A stretch of DNA of 54,529 nt from Brevibacterium senegalense (GTDB taxonomy: Bacteria; Actinomycetota; Actinomycetes; Actinomycetales; Brevibacteriaceae): NCBI RefSeq assembly GCF_000285835.1, contig NZ_HE978611.1, forward strand, positions 7,989 to 62,517, read 5' to 3'. Positions 16,948-26,234 of this stretch are shown piece by piece. Position 1 is the first letter of the stretch, and every line of letters starts with the position of its first letter. The position numbers were made by a program, and so were the translations under genes. The notes below the pieces were generated by a model. It was not told where the DNA came from, searched no databases, and saw only the letters and a list, made by a program, of their open reading frames with translations.

Positions 16948-18451
16948 GGTGAAGGTGCAGGCGGGCACCTACGGGAACATGACGAAGCCCGGCCGGTCGG
17001 GCATCCTCGGCCTGCCGATGGGTGTGTCACTGGCAGGCGTGCCGGTGGTGCTCCTGATCGTGGGAGCTATGGCCCGGGGCTGGTTCCTGGTGGCAATGGT
17101 GATCGGATTCTGCGGCGTCATCGGCGCGGTGCTGATCCTGATCACAAGGAAAGACGGACGCTCGATCTACGGACGGACGATGTTGAAGATCATGCAGAAG
17201 CGCAAGGAACGAGCGGGGAAGCACGTCTACCTCGCAGGCCCGACCGGAAGGACCCGCGACGGCGCTGTGCGCCTGCCGGGTCTACTCGCTCCCAGCGAGC
17301 TGAGTGAACACACTGACTCCTACGGCAACCGGTTCGGCATGATCCGAGTGGTCGGGCAAGGAGTGAAGAACTACTCCATCGTGTTCGAGGCGTACCCGGA
17401 CGGGGACGAGCTGGTCGACCAGCAGCGCGTGAACTCGATGGTCGCGCACTGGGGCGGCTGGCTGGCCCAGCGCGGCATCGAAGAGGGCATCCGCGGTGCT
17501 GCTGTCAGCGTTGAGTCCGCACCGGACTCGGGTCTGCGACTGCGGCGCATGATGGCGGCGAACGCCAACGATGCGGGGTCGCAGTTCGCCACGGCGGTAG
17601 CCGAGGCGATCCCGCAGGAGTACGAGGGCGGAGCCCCGGTGCTGAGCACGCGCATCACCGTCACGTTCGACGGGAAGGCCGTCGATGGGTCGGGGAAGGA
17701 TCGCGGTGTCGAAGAGATGGCCCAGGACATCGGCAACCGACTGCCGGTGATCATCTCGGGGCTGATGGACACCGGCGCTGGCACGTCGGTGCGTGCGTGC
17801 ACCGCGCAGGACATCATCGACCACACCCGCATGGCCTATGACCCCACGACGGCCAGCCAGATCGAGGAGGCCCGCGCCGAAGGCGGGACGGGACTCTCCT
17901 GGGCTGATGCCGGCCCCGTGTTCGCACTCGATGCGTTCGACCACTACCGGCACGACCGGGCGTTCTCGAAGTCGTGGACGATGTACGAAGGTCCGCGCGG
18001 CGTGTTCCACTCGAACGCGCTGCGGCGGGTGCTGGAGCCGTCGAAGGACGTGCTGCGCAAGCGGGTGACGATCCTCTACCGGCCGATCCCGGCCGCGCGC
18101 GCGACGGAGCTGGTGGAGCGCGACATCAACGATGCGACGTTCGCCGCGTCCCAGCGACAGCGGGTCTCGGCGCGCGACGCGCAGCGTCGGGCGGCGGCGA
18201 TGAAGTCGGCGCAGGAGGAAGCGCAGGGCGCGGGCCTGCTGCGCTTCGGGCTGGTGGTCACGGTGTCGGTGGCCGATCCGGAGCGGTTCAAGCAGTTGGA
18301 CAAGCAGATTCCGGCATCGTTCAACCAAGCCCGCCTGCGGGTGCGGCCAGCGCTCGGCAATCAGGCGGTCACGTTCCAGTCGGCGCTGCCGCTGGGACTG
18401 GTGCTGCCGGACCACATGCTCCTGCCAGACGAGATTCGTGACTGGATGTGA
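16931..18451 (+). CDS. SCO6880-family conjugation protein
   Basis: 506 aa. Two adjacent N-terminal membrane segments (VSLAGVPVVLLIVGAMA; WFLVAMVIGFCGVIGAVLILI) followed by a large cytoplasmic part with DGRSIYGRTMLKIMQ and LPGLLAPSELSEHTDSYGNRFGMI. This is the SCO6880/PrgI-like family that in Gram-positive systems carries the VirB3-like and N-terminal VirB4-like parts on a separate chain. ATG 16931 is chosen: AAGGAGGTG lies 7 nt upstream. The next gene, with the ATPase domain, overlaps the stop codon (TGATG). Confidence 0.75.
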   Translation: MSSSTEVKVQAGTYGNMTKPGRSGILGLPMGVSLAGVPVVLLIVGAMARGWFLVAMVIGFCGVIGAVLILITRKDGRSIYGRTMLKIMQKRKERAGKHVYLAGPTGRTRDGAVRLPGLLAPSELSEHTDSYGNRFGMIRVVGQGVKNYSIVFEAYPDGDELVDQQRVNSMVAHWGGWLAQRGIEEGIRGAAVSVESAPDSGLRLRRMMAANANDAGSQFATAVAEAIPQEYEGGAPVLSTRITVTFDGKAVDGSGKDRGVEEMAQDIGNRLPVIISGLMDTGAGTSVRACTAQDIIDHTRMAYDPTTASQIEEARAEGGTGLSWADAGPVFALDAFDHYRHDRAFSKSWTMYEGPRGVFHSNALRRVLEPSKDVLRKRVTILYRPIPAARATELVERDINDATFAASQRQRVSARDAQRRAAAMKSAQEEAQGAGLLRFGLVVTVSVADPERFKQLDKQIPASFNQARLRVRPALGNQAVTFQSALPLGLVLPDHMLLPDEIRDWM

Positions 18452-20100
18452 TGACTGTGCTCAACCGGAAGAAGCGCCAGCGTCCCCGCGCTGAGGTGGT
18501 TCCCGCTGTCAGCGGGAGCATGCGGCTGACAGCGAAGGAGGCGAAGGCCCTCCAGCGCCACGTGGCGGAAGAGGAACGCGCGAGCCGGAAGAGGCCGTCT
18601 GCGCTGCGGCAGTGGATGGAGAACACGCGGGAGGCGCGAGCGAAGACGCTGGAACGCCCCGGTGCTCGCGGCTGGAATGTCGCCGGCGGCGGGCCGGCGG
18701 GCTACATCGAGTCGCCTATCGAGTCGCAGGGCACCTCGGTGCAGGTGTGCGGCCTGTGGCCGTTCGTCGCCGGCTCATCGACACCGATGGTCGGCGTGCC
18801 CCTGGGCAACCACCTGCGGCGTGGCACGACGGTCTGCGCGGACCCCATCATGTGGTTCCTGGCGAACCTCGTGCTCCAGCCGTCCGCGTTCGTGCTCGGC
18901 CGGCCCGGGCTGGGGAAGTCCTCGCTGATGCGTCGGATCGTGACGATCCTCCAGGCATGGGGTGTGACCCCGCTGGTGCTGTCGGACACGAAGCCGGACT
19001 ACGTGCCACTCATCTCCGCGATGGACGGACAGGTCATCGAGGTTGCGCGCGGTCGCGGTCACCTCAACCCGCTCGACCTCGGCCCGCTCGTCCAGGAGCT
19101 GCGGGAGATTCCTGAGCAGCGTGCGCGGCACGCGGCACTCGAAGAGATGCGCGGCCGCCGGCTGACGGTCCTCTCCGGCCTGGTCAGCCTGGTCCTCGAC
19201 CGGAAGCTCGACGCGCATGAGACAGCACTGCTGTCGGAGACGCTGCGCGTGCTCGACCCTGACCTGGAGAACACACCGGTCATCGGGGACGTAGGTGCGC
19301 TGATCGAGTCTCGCCATGATCGGCTGCGCGCGATCGCGCTGGATCGGGGCGATGACAAGTACTACGACGAGCGTGTGTCCGGTCTGCTGGATGCGTGCAC
19401 GGCTCTGGGGCCGAATGGTCCCTTCGGAGACCTGTTCGCGGAGCCGACGTCGGAGCACCTGAAGCCGGGAGTGCCGGCTGTGTTCGACATCTCCGGCATC
19501 GACGACGGAGACAAGACGATGGGTGCGGCCATCCAGACGGTCTGCTGGGGGCTGGGTTCCGCAATGGTGTCGGCGGAGAAGCACCTCGCCAGCGGCTTGG
19601 GTCAGGATCAGCGGCACTACCTGCTGATCATGGACGAGATGTGGCGGATGCTGCGCGCCTCGGAGCAGATGGTCTACTTCCTCGACTCGCTGACGCGACT
19701 GAACCGCACGCTGGGCATCGGGCAGATCATGTGCACACACACGATGGGCGACCTGAAGCTCTCCAGCGATCACCTCACGGAGATTGCGTGGGGCTTCGTG
19801 GAGCGCTCCGCGATGGTGTTCCTCGGCGGGCTGGCAGAACGGGAGATGGGCAACCTCGAAGAGGTGTTCATGCTCAGCCAGGATGAGAAGTCGATGATCA
19901 CCGACTGGTCCGCCGAGGGCGGCATCAACCCGGATACGAACCGGGCCGCGGCCCCTCCGGGCCTGGGGAAGTTCATCCTGAAGATCGGTAAGAAGCCGGG
20001 GATTCCGTTCCAGTCGGTGATGACTAGCGTGGAGCGGCACGTGAATGACACCAACCAGGCGTGGACCGTCACGACTGGGCGACGCGGCAAGCGCGGATAA
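18451..20100 (+). CDS. virB4: VirB4-like conjugation ATPase
   Basis: 549 aa. Walker A GRPGLGKSSLM near residue 150 and Walker B LLIMDEMWRML near 390, followed by the TraE/VirB4-type RLNRTLGIGQIMCTHTMGDL segment. VirB4 ATPases energise assembly of the type IV channel and substrate movement. It is shorter than full-length VirB4 because the N-terminal part is encoded by the preceding SCO6880-like gene, whose stop overlaps this ATG. The track of overlapping genes from 14047 to here indicates a single transcript. The C-terminal MTSVERHVNDTNQAW is typical of the family. Confidence 0.85.
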   Translation: MTVLNRKKRQRPRAEVVPAVSGSMRLTAKEAKALQRHVAEEERASRKRPSALRQWMENTREARAKTLERPGARGWNVAGGGPAGYIESPIESQGTSVQVCGLWPFVAGSSTPMVGVPLGNHLRRGTTVCADPIMWFLANLVLQPSAFVLGRPGLGKSSLMRRIVTILQAWGVTPLVLSDTKPDYVPLISAMDGQVIEVARGRGHLNPLDLGPLVQELREIPEQRARHAALEEMRGRRLTVLSGLVSLVLDRKLDAHETALLSETLRVLDPDLENTPVIGDVGALIESRHDRLRAIALDRGDDKYYDERVSGLLDACTALGPNGPFGDLFAEPTSEHLKPGVPAVFDISGIDDGDKTMGAAIQTVCWGLGSAMVSAEKHLASGLGQDQRHYLLIMDEMWRMLRASEQMVYFLDSLTRLNRTLGIGQIMCTHTMGDLKLSSDHLTEIAWGFVERSAMVFLGGLAEREMGNLEEVFMLSQDEKSMITDWSAEGGINPDTNRAAAPPGLGKFILKIGKKPGIPFQSVMTSVERHVNDTNQAWTVTTGRRGKRG

Positions 20101-20102
20101 TC

Positions 20103-20732
20103 ATGGATCTGCCCTCAATGACGTGGGAAGCCTCCCTCGTGCTTGTCCCTCCCGTGCTGTCGTTTCTGTACCAAAGGTTCGTCGGGAAAGGTAAGGGCCG
20201 ATCGAACCGACGGGCGTACTGGACGGATCGGCTCGATGAGCGAGTGGATCAAGCGGCGAAACAGGAGCATGAACGGCTCGACGCGCGCGTGGAGGTCGCT
20301 CTCGACTATTTGGAGGCTGAGGAAGCCCTCGAACAGATGAATGTGGCGTCACCTGTGGTGTCCTGGGTTCTTGCCGGGGTCGCATATGTGGGGAGTCTGG
20401 CGGTCTTTATGAGCGAGGTACCGGGGTTCGCGATTCCTCTGGTTGGCGCGGCTATCTTCGCCCAAATCGACGGACACATGAACGTGGATAGGAAGGCCTC
20501 TCTTAGAGCGGTCCTCGTGGAGCTCGCTGGCCGCGGCCGCGACGAGCGGGAGCTGCTGGCGCGGCACCCTCGCGAAGTTCACATGGCATGGAAGAAGAGC
20601 CGGAAGAGGCGGCAGGCTCTGCCGACGACAGGAGCGGTAGCAGCGCTCCTTGCGGCAGAAACACAGCAGCAGTTGGGCGACGGGGTGCAGCTGCTGGCAG
20701 GCACGGGCGATCAGACGGAGGATAAGCAATGA
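20103..20732 (+). CDS. Membrane protein of the secretion operon, unknown function
   Basis: 209 aa. Short hydrophobic N-terminus (ASLVLVPPVLSFLYQ), a basic stretch, a coiled-coil-like segment with acidic residues (RLDERVDQAAKQEHERLDARVEVALDYLE), two membrane segments (VSWVLAGVAYVGSLAVFM; GFAIPLVGAAIFAQI), then a basic helix. ATG 20103 lies two bases after the VirB4 stop and is preferred over an in-frame upstream start inside virB4. Located between VirB4 and VirD4 and overlapping the VirD4 start. No family recognised. Confidence 0.6.
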   Translation: MDLPSMTWEASLVLVPPVLSFLYQRFVGKGKGRSNRRAYWTDRLDERVDQAAKQEHERLDARVEVALDYLEAEEALEQMNVASPVVSWVLAGVAYVGSLAVFMSEVPGFAIPLVGAAIFAQIDGHMNVDRKASLRAVLVELAGRGRDERELLARHPREVHMAWKKSRKRRQALPTTGAVAALLAAETQQQLGDGVQLLAGTGDQTEDKQ

Positions 20733-22477
20733 TGGCGAGGCAGGCAGGGAGGCGGCCGCAGCCGCAGAGTGACGAGCTGGCGTGGATGCTGCTCGGTGGC
20801 GGCCTCGGTTTCGTGCTGCTGCTGGTAGTCGCCTGGTGGGCCGGTGGACTGGCCAGTGAGCCGGTCCGTGAAGCGGCCGGCTCTGCGAATCCGGCGACGA
20901 TCATCCTCGGGCAGTTCGGTGGCAGTGTGCCGGTCACGGCTACTCAGATCGGCGTGTTCGCCGGCATCGTCGTGGTTCTCGCCGGGATCGGTGCGCTGCT
21001 CGGGTGGGCGGCCTGGAAGCAGGCCGGCGGACGTTCGCGGGTCGATGATCGCGCGAAGTCGATGGCGCATGTGAAAGACCTCGATGAGCTGTCCGCGAAG
21101 TCGCAGGCGGCGGACGCGCAGCGGCTCGGTGCGACGGCCGCGTCGGACGGTGTGCCGCTGGCGAAGCTGGTGAACAACCGGAAGCGGTTGTTCGCGTCCT
21201 GGGAGTGGGTGCAGCTGTGGATCATGGGTCCGCGTGCGGGTAAGACCTCGTGCGTGTGCGTGCCGCAGATCCTCGAGACGCGTGGGCCGGTCGTGGCTAC
21301 GTCGAACAAGCGCGACATCGTGGACCTCACGCGCGGTCCGCGGTCGCGGGAGGGCGTGGTGTGGGTCCACGATGTGCAGGGCATCATCGGGGAGCCGGCG
21401 GCCTGGTACTGGAATCCGCTGAGCTTCGTTGACGGCATGGAGAATGCGGAGAAGCTCACGGACGTGTTCGTCTCTGCGATGACGAACGCTAATGCGCGTG
21501 AGGATGCGTACTTCGGGCCGACCGCGAAGGGCGTGCTGGCGAGGTACTTCCTCGCCGCTGCGCTCGGGGAGCGTCCGATCACGGACGTGTACCGGTGGGT
21601 CAACGACGAGACGGACTTCACGGCGGTGCGGCTGCTGCGCGACGCGGGGGAGTTCGGGCACGCGGAGAACCTGGAGGGCAACCAGAAGGTGACCTCGAAG
21701 CAGAGGGATGGCATCTTCGGTCAGGTGCGCACCTGGGTGGGCATCCTGGGCAATCCCAAGGTGGCCTCGTGGGTGCGGCCGGATGCGAACCCGAACCGGC
21801 CGCAGTTCGACCCGGAGGCGTTCGTGAAGTCCACGGACACGATCTACCTCATCAGCCGTGAGGGCGGCGGTTCGGCGCGTGCGATCACTGCGGCCCTGGT
21901 TATGGCGATCCTGCACACGGCGGAACGGGTGGCTTCCCGGCAGGCCGGCGGCCGGCTCTCGACTCCGCTGATGGCGGTGCTCGATGAGGCGGCGAACGTT
22001 GTGCGCTGGCCGGAGCTGCCGGACCTCTACAGCCACTACGGGTCACGCGGCATCGTCGTCTCGACGTTCTTCCAGTCGTTCGAGCAGGGTGTGGAGGCGT
22101 TCGGAGAGCACGGCATGAAGAAGATGTGGTCGGCGGCGAACATCAGGGTCGCCGGCTCGGGCCTGTCGGAAGATCGGTTCCTGCCGTTCCTGTCCTCGCT
22201 CATCGGTGACCGTGACGTGGTGAAGCGGACCTCGCAGACGCAGGGCGGCCGCGTGGGCGGCCGGTCGGCGTCGACGTCGGTGCAGCGCGAACGGATCATG
22301 GAGCCGTCTGACCTCGCACAGTTGCCGCGCGGCCGCGCGGTGATGACTGCTTCGGGTCAGCCGGCGGCGCTGCTGGAGCTGGAGCATTTCTCGCAGAAGG
22401 ACTACGCGGGTGATGTGAAGGCGTCGCAGGAGTTCTACGAAGCGCAGATCGGCAAGGAGGATCAGCATGTCGGATGA
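20729..22477 (+). CDS. virD4: VirD4/TraG-type coupling protein
   Basis: 582 aa. Two N-terminal membrane segments (LLGGGLGFVLLLVVAWWAGG; IGVFAGIVVVLAGIGALLGWA) anchor a cytoplasmic motor with Walker A MGPRAGKTS near residue 166 and Walker B AVLDEAANVVRWPELPDLYSHYGSRG near 414, which carries the family signature downstream of the Asp-Glu. VirD4 proteins recruit the relaxase-DNA complex and other protein substrates to the channel. It is the best candidate receptor for the RLFG-tailed proteins described for this window (inference). Confidence 0.88.
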   Translation: MMARQAGRRPQPQSDELAWMLLGGGLGFVLLLVVAWWAGGLASEPVREAAGSANPATIILGQFGGSVPVTATQIGVFAGIVVVLAGIGALLGWAAWKQAGGRSRVDDRAKSMAHVKDLDELSAKSQAADAQRLGATAASDGVPLAKLVNNRKRLFASWEWVQLWIMGPRAGKTSCVCVPQILETRGPVVATSNKRDIVDLTRGPRSREGVVWVHDVQGIIGEPAAWYWNPLSFVDGMENAEKLTDVFVSAMTNANAREDAYFGPTAKGVLARYFLAAALGERPITDVYRWVNDETDFTAVRLLRDAGEFGHAENLEGNQKVTSKQRDGIFGQVRTWVGILGNPKVASWVRPDANPNRPQFDPEAFVKSTDTIYLISREGGGSARAITAALVMAILHTAERVASRQAGGRLSTPLMAVLDEAANVVRWPELPDLYSHYGSRGIVVSTFFQSFEQGVEAFGEHGMKKMWSAANIRVAGSGLSEDRFLPFLSSLIGDRDVVKRTSQTQGGRVGGRSASTSVQRERIMEPSDLAQLPRGRAVMTASGQPAALLELEHFSQKDYAGDVKASQEFYEAQIGKEDQHVG

Positions 22478-22895
22478 CTTCGGGCAGGACGAGCCCATCG
22501 ACGAGGCGGCGGCGGAGGAAGAGCCGTTCGAGCCGTTCTACAAGTCGGTCGATGAGTGGGTGACGGACTGGCTGCTGCCGAACTACTCGAGGCCCCTGCG
22601 TGATGCCTCGGAGTTCGTGTGGGACCCGCAGTGGTGGCGCTACTCGGAGGTCATCATGCGGCTGGAGGCGCTGTGGGCATCGTGGGAGAAGATGCGGCTG
22701 GAGGGTGGTCCGGGCATGGTGGCGTTCTTCCGTGACTACCTGGACCCGATGATGCGGGTCATCCTCGACCCCAAGGGGCCGTTCCACACCTACGACCCGA
22801 ACAAGCATGATCGGGACGGTGAGCGGGACCTGCCGGAGCCTCTGCCGCATTCGCCGCTGACGGTGCCTGACCTGTTCCGGCTCGACTTCGACTGA
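22467..22895 (+). CDS. DUF4913 family protein
   Basis: 142 aa. Contains the DUF4913 pattern FYKSVDEWVTDWLLPNYSR ... EFVWDPQWWRYSEVIMRLEALWASWEKM and MVAFFRDYLDPMMRVILDP. The family is common in actinobacterial plasmids downstream of VirD4-like genes and has no assigned function. It overlaps the VirD4 gene by 11 nt and ends the rightward operon; the next gene is convergent. The many aromatic residues and acidic N-terminus suggest a compact soluble adaptor (inference). Confidence 0.75.
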   Translation: MSDDFGQDEPIDEAAAEEEPFEPFYKSVDEWVTDWLLPNYSRPLRDASEFVWDPQWWRYSEVIMRLEALWASWEKMRLEGGPGMVAFFRDYLDPMMRVILDPKGPFHTYDPNKHDRDGERDLPEPLPHSPLTVPDLFRLDFD

Positions 22896-22908
22896 ATCGG
22901 CGTGGGTG

Positions 22909-24279
22909 TCAGCGTTCGCGCTCGGGGCCGGCTTCGCGGCGGGTCTCGCGCTGCTGCCGCTGGCGGTCCTGGTAAGTGCTGTCGGAGGACGAGGAGCGGC
23001 CGGTTCCCCCGAACAGGCGTTCGCGGGGGCTGGTCTCCTGCATGTAGCGGGACTGTCCGGGCGACTGGCGGGTGCGTGTCGCTGGGCGTTCACGGCTGGC
23101 GGCGACCTCAGCATGTGAGGCTTGCGCCCGGCCTGTGTTCGCTCGTAGGTAGGAGTCGGTGTAGGGCACGGCGAACGTGACGTATCCGCGGCCAGCGGGC
23201 TCAATGACTCCTTCAGTGAGCAGACGGTCGCGGTAGACGCTCGCGTGCTGCGCATCAATCGTCATGCGGCGGGCGATGTCTCCTGTCGAGGACCGTCCTT
23301 CGTCATTGGTCATCGCGTGCAGGTACTCGCGTTCGCGGCCGGAGAGTGACTCGATCATCGGTTCGTGGATCTGGCGGAACATGCTCCGTTCCGCCGTGTC
23401 GAGCGCGGCGTGCACGTGGGATTCGCGGATGTCGCCGCCGGCGGCGGCTCTCCACGACTCGTCACCGACGAGCTGCACGAGGTACGGGTAGTTGCCCGTG
23501 CCTTCGACGGCCAGGTCCAGCGCGGCATCCGAAATCTCTCCGCCGGCTTCCCGGATCGGCGTTTCCAGTGCGAGGCGGGTGTCTTCCGGCGTGAGGTTTT
23601 CAAGGGTCACGCGCTCGGCTCGGCGCAGGTACGTCGAGATGTCGGCATTGACCAGGCCGTTGATCGTCTCGGGCAGGCCGGCTCCGACGAAGGCGATGGG
23701 CGCTTCCTGCGCGACGGCGTAGGAGATGGCGTCCGTGATCTCTTGCAGCTCGTCCAGCTGCGACCGGTGTACTTCATCCAGGGTGATGAGCAGGCCGGTC
23801 TCGTTCTTGTCGAGGATGTCGAGCGTGCGCATGAGCTGGTGCCGGAAGTCTGGCACCAGTGTGTTCGTCGATTCCGTGCGGTTCGTGAAACCACCACCGA
23901 CTCCGAGGACGGTGGCGTTCACGCCGATGGTCTTGGACGTCGTGAGGTGCGCGGTGTCGAGCTGTTCCAGGGCTTCCGGCAGGCGGGCCTCGGTCAGCTT
24001 GCGCGCGAAGCCTGCGGAGGCGGACTCGTTCACACTCATCCAGCCGCGTGTGGCTGCGATCTGGCTGTAGACGCTGAGCATGACGGATTTCCCCACGCCG
24101 CGCTGTCCGGTGACGAAGGTGGCGCGGCCCTTCGAGCCTGGCCCGTTATCGAGCGCGTAGGCGAAGTCGTTGACTTCCTGCTGCCGGCCCACCAGCGTGG
24201 GTGGGGTGGCCCCGAACGTCGGGGTGAACGGGGAGCGCCGGTGCTGCTCTCCCGGCGGTGGAGGGATCGTGACCGTCAT
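22909..24279 (-). CDS. AAA/Orc-like ATPase with C-terminal RLFG tag
   Basis: 456 aa. N-terminal LVGRQQEVNDFAYAL and Walker A FVTGQRGVGKSVML, Walker B LLITLDEVHRS, then sensor-like FVGAGLP and a long helical lid (VTLENLTPEDTRLALETPIREAG). A winged-helix domain near residues 310-375 (GREREYLHAMTNDEGRSSTGDIARRMTIDAQHASVYRDRLLTEGVIEP) matches Orc1/Cdc6- or MoxR-like DNA-binding ATPases. The C-terminus has SRYMQETSPRERLFGGTG followed by 29 residues. Its own promoter region contains four 10-bp phased repeats (24297-24336). Role unknown; possibly loaded onto incoming plasmid DNA. Confidence 0.75.
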   Translation of the reverse strand: MTVTIPPPPGEQHRRSPFTPTFGATPPTLVGRQQEVNDFAYALDNGPGSKGRATFVTGQRGVGKSVMLSVYSQIAATRGWMSVNESASAGFARKLTEARLPEALEQLDTAHLTTSKTIGVNATVLGVGGGFTNRTESTNTLVPDFRHQLMRTLDILDKNETGLLITLDEVHRSQLDELQEITDAISYAVAQEAPIAFVGAGLPETINGLVNADISTYLRRAERVTLENLTPEDTRLALETPIREAGGEISDAALDLAVEGTGNYPYLVQLVGDESWRAAAGGDIRESHVHAALDTAERSMFRQIHEPMIESLSGREREYLHAMTNDEGRSSTGDIARRMTIDAQHASVYRDRLLTEGVIEPAGRGYVTFAVPYTDSYLRANTGRAQASHAEVAASRERPATRTRQSPGQSRYMQETSPRERLFGGTGRSSSSDSTYQDRQRQQRETRREAGPERER

Positions 24280-24296
24280 GAGTTCTCCGCAACCAG

Positions 24297-24336
24297 ATTA
24301 GAGACTGTTAGATTCTGTTAGACATTGTTAGATTAC
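24297..24336. promoter_or_regulatory. Four helically phased 10-bp repeats upstream of the AAA ATPase
   Basis: GTTAGATTCT, GTTAGACATT and GTTAGATTAC follow each other with an exact 10-bp period (24307-24336), preceded by a degenerate copy (24297-24306). The period equals one DNA turn, so a protein would bind all repeats on one face. Starts 18 bp upstream of the ATPase ATG. The remainder of 24337-24533 is the leader of the TIR operon and has a 12-nt palindrome GACTCGTGAGTC at 24453-24464. Confidence 0.55.
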
Positions 24337-24533
24337 CCCCGGCAGGTCTCAGCCCATAGCGGCGAGCGACCGCCTCACGTTCACATCCTCGTACTTGTGC
24401 TGTTTCAGCAAGTCCTCAACGAATCCCGTGTCGGGGAAGTACAGCTAGTCTGGACTCGTGAGTCTCGTTCACCCTTGCTGAGCCAACTTCATCTCTGTGG
24501 TGACCGAGTAGGAGGTCTAACAGAGGAGTTGAC

Positions 24534-24905
24534 ATGGCCGACAAGAAGGTCGTTTTCGTAGCGTTCGCCATCGAAGACGAGCACCAGCGCGACTTGCTCA
24601 AGGGGCAGTCGTTGCATCCCCGTGCTCCGTTCGAGTTCATCGATATGTCGGTGAAAGAACCCTACGACCGTGACTGGAAAGAACGGGTTCGCACCCGCAT
24701 CAAGCGGTCCCACGGCGTGATCGTGCTGGTGAGCAAGAACTCGCTTACGTCGAGTGGTCAGAAGTGGGAAATCCAATGCGCCAAGGACGAGGGCAAGCCG
24801 ATCCGGGGTATCTGGGCCTATTCGACCGATCGGACAAGCATCGCTGGCGTTTCCACCTATCCGTGGAGTGATGCAAACATCAGCGGATTCATCGACTCCT
24901 TGTAG
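24534..24905 (+). CDS. thsB: TIR-like domain protein (ThsB-type)
   Basis: 123 aa, almost entirely one TIR-like (DUF1863/ThsB) domain: first strand [14 protein letters not shown], loop [38 protein letters not shown], and [22 protein letters not shown] in which Glu79 (WE) is the candidate catalytic residue. ThsB proteins sense phage infection and make cyclic-ADP-ribose-type signals from NAD+. GAGGAG lies 6 nt before the ATG. The next gene, 8 bp on, encodes a caspase-like protease, the arrangement of type IV Thoeris defence. Codon use is less GC-skewed than in the transfer genes, suggesting acquired cargo. Confidence 0.82.
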   Translation: MADKKVVFVAFAIEDEHQRDLLKGQSLHPRAPFEFIDMSVKEPYDRDWKERVRTRIKRSHGVIVLVSKNSLTSSGQKWEIQCAKDEGKPIRGIWAYSTDRTSIAGVSTYPWSDANISGFIDSL

Positions 24906-24913
24906 AGCCCGAC

Positions 24914-25900
24914 ATGCGCAAAGCGTTGATCGTTGGAATCGATCACTACGACACCATCGGTAGCCTGAGCGGTTGCGTGAATGACGCCTACGCGATGAAG
25001 GCTGTCCTGGAACGCAACGCAGACGGCACCATCAACTTCCCTACACCTAACGTGCTGTTGGGAACCGCCCCCGCCCAGCCGGTCAGTCGATACGCGCTGA
25101 AGGAGGCTGTTCGTGACCTATTCGCGGATGACGCAGATATTGCTTTGTTCTACTTCGCCGGCCACGGCCACATCGAAGACACCGGCGGGTATCTCTGCGC
25201 TAGCGACTGCGCGACAGGTGATGACGGCCTCGCGCTCGCGGACGTGATGAAGTTTGCCAACACATCGAAGGCGAAGAACAAGGTCATTATTCTCGACAGC
25301 TGTCACAGCGGGGATGCTGGAGACAATGCCCTCGTCTCCGGGGTGGCAGAGATTTCTGACGGCGTTACGATCCTCACTGCCTCAACGGCGTCCCAGTACG
25401 CCCTCGAAACACCCGGCGGTGGCTCAGGCGTCTTTACAAGCTTGCTTGTCGACGCACTAAGTGGTGCTGCGGCCAACCTCATGGGCGATATCACCCCTGG
25501 TAGCGCATACGCCCACATTGATCAGTCCTTGGGGCCCTGGGCTCAGCGACCGATGTTCAAGACCAACGTCAAGACCTTCGTGTCACTTCGCGAGACCGAC
25601 CCACCGATCGACCTCGCCGACCTGCAAGCAATCACAACCTACTTCCCGACAGCGGATCATCAACTCGTTCTAGATCCCAGTTATGAACCGGAGCGGAGCG
25701 GGGCTGAGGACACGTACGTGCCGGAGCCGGATCCCGTGAACACGGCGACCTTCAAGATTTTGCAGAATTACGTAAAGGTCAACCTTGTCCGCCCTGTAGG
25801 TGCGCCGCATATGTGGCACGCAGCCATGCAGAGCAGAGCTTGCGAACTGACCGTCCTCGGACAGCACTATTGGAAGCTCGTCAAGCAGGGGTTGATCTGA
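24914..25900 (+). CDS. Caspase-like cysteine protease, candidate Thoeris effector
   Basis: 328 aa. Residues 1-210 are a caspase (C14) domain: [22 protein letters not shown], catalytic His84 in YFAGHGH and catalytic Cys130 in [24 protein letters not shown] and the following serine/glycine loop shape the substrate pocket. Residues about 225-328 form a separate C-terminal region with [16 protein letters not shown] and [21 protein letters not shown], not recognised; in signal-activated caspases such a region would sense the second messenger (inference). Follows the TIR gene by 8 bp and precedes the RyR-like gene by 1 bp. Expected action: indiscriminate proteolysis that stops phage replication by killing the infected cell. 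Confidence 0.8.
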   Translation: MRKALIVGIDHYDTIGSLSGCVNDAYAMKAVLERNADGTINFPTPNVLLGTAPAQPVSRYALKEAVRDLFADDADIALFYFAGHGHIEDTGGYLCASDCATGDDGLALADVMKFANTSKAKNKVIILDSCHSGDAGDNALVSGVAEISDGVTILTASTASQYALETPGGGSGVFTSLLVDALSGAAANLMGDITPGSAYAHIDQSLGPWAQRPMFKTNVKTFVSLRETDPPIDLADLQAITTYFPTADHQLVLDPSYEPERSGAEDTYVPEPDPVNTATFKILQNYVKVNLVRPVGAPHMWHAAMQSRACELTVLGQHYWKLVKQGLI

Positions 25901-25901
25901 G

Positions 25902-26225
25902 ATGGCGGACCAGCCCAACGGGCTAACAGCCGCGCTAGAGGGCGATGACCTTCTAGAGGAGTTGGCGGCTATCGAGCACGAACGATGGTCTCACTGGCAG
26001 CGCTACCTCCATGATCAGTGCGTACCCGGTCCAGATGGCTCGCTGATCATTCCGGCGAACCAGGCGCGACGATGGTCGACCCAAATGAACACGCCATACA
26101 ACCAACTATCCGACGATGAACGCGAGAGTGATCGCGAGCAGGTTCGCCGCTACCTTCCAATAATCGCGAGAACGCTAGGTGGAGCTACCACCGGCTGCGA
26201 CGAGCAGCTCGATATAGAGGAGTAG
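25902..26225 (+). CDS. Small RyR-domain-like protein in the TIR-caspase operon
   Basis: 107 aa. The core LAAIEHERWSHWQRYLHD followed by W and then MNTPYNQLSDDERESDREQVRRYLPIIA resembles the RyR domain pattern (H-E-x-W ... L-x-x-x-E-R-x-x-D-x-x-x-V-x-x-x-L). Prokaryotic RyR domains have been proposed to bind adenine-nucleotide-type ligands in conflict systems. It starts one base after the caspase stop, so it is very likely co-translated. A role as sensor, buffer or regulator of the TIR product is inference; similarity rests on motif spacing only. Confidence 0.6.
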   Translation: MADQPNGLTAALEGDDLLEELAAIEHERWSHWQRYLHDQCVPGPDGSLIIPANQARRWSTQMNTPYNQLSDDERESDREQVRRYLPIIARTLGGATTGCDEQLDIEE

Positions 26226-26234
26226 GGAGCACCA

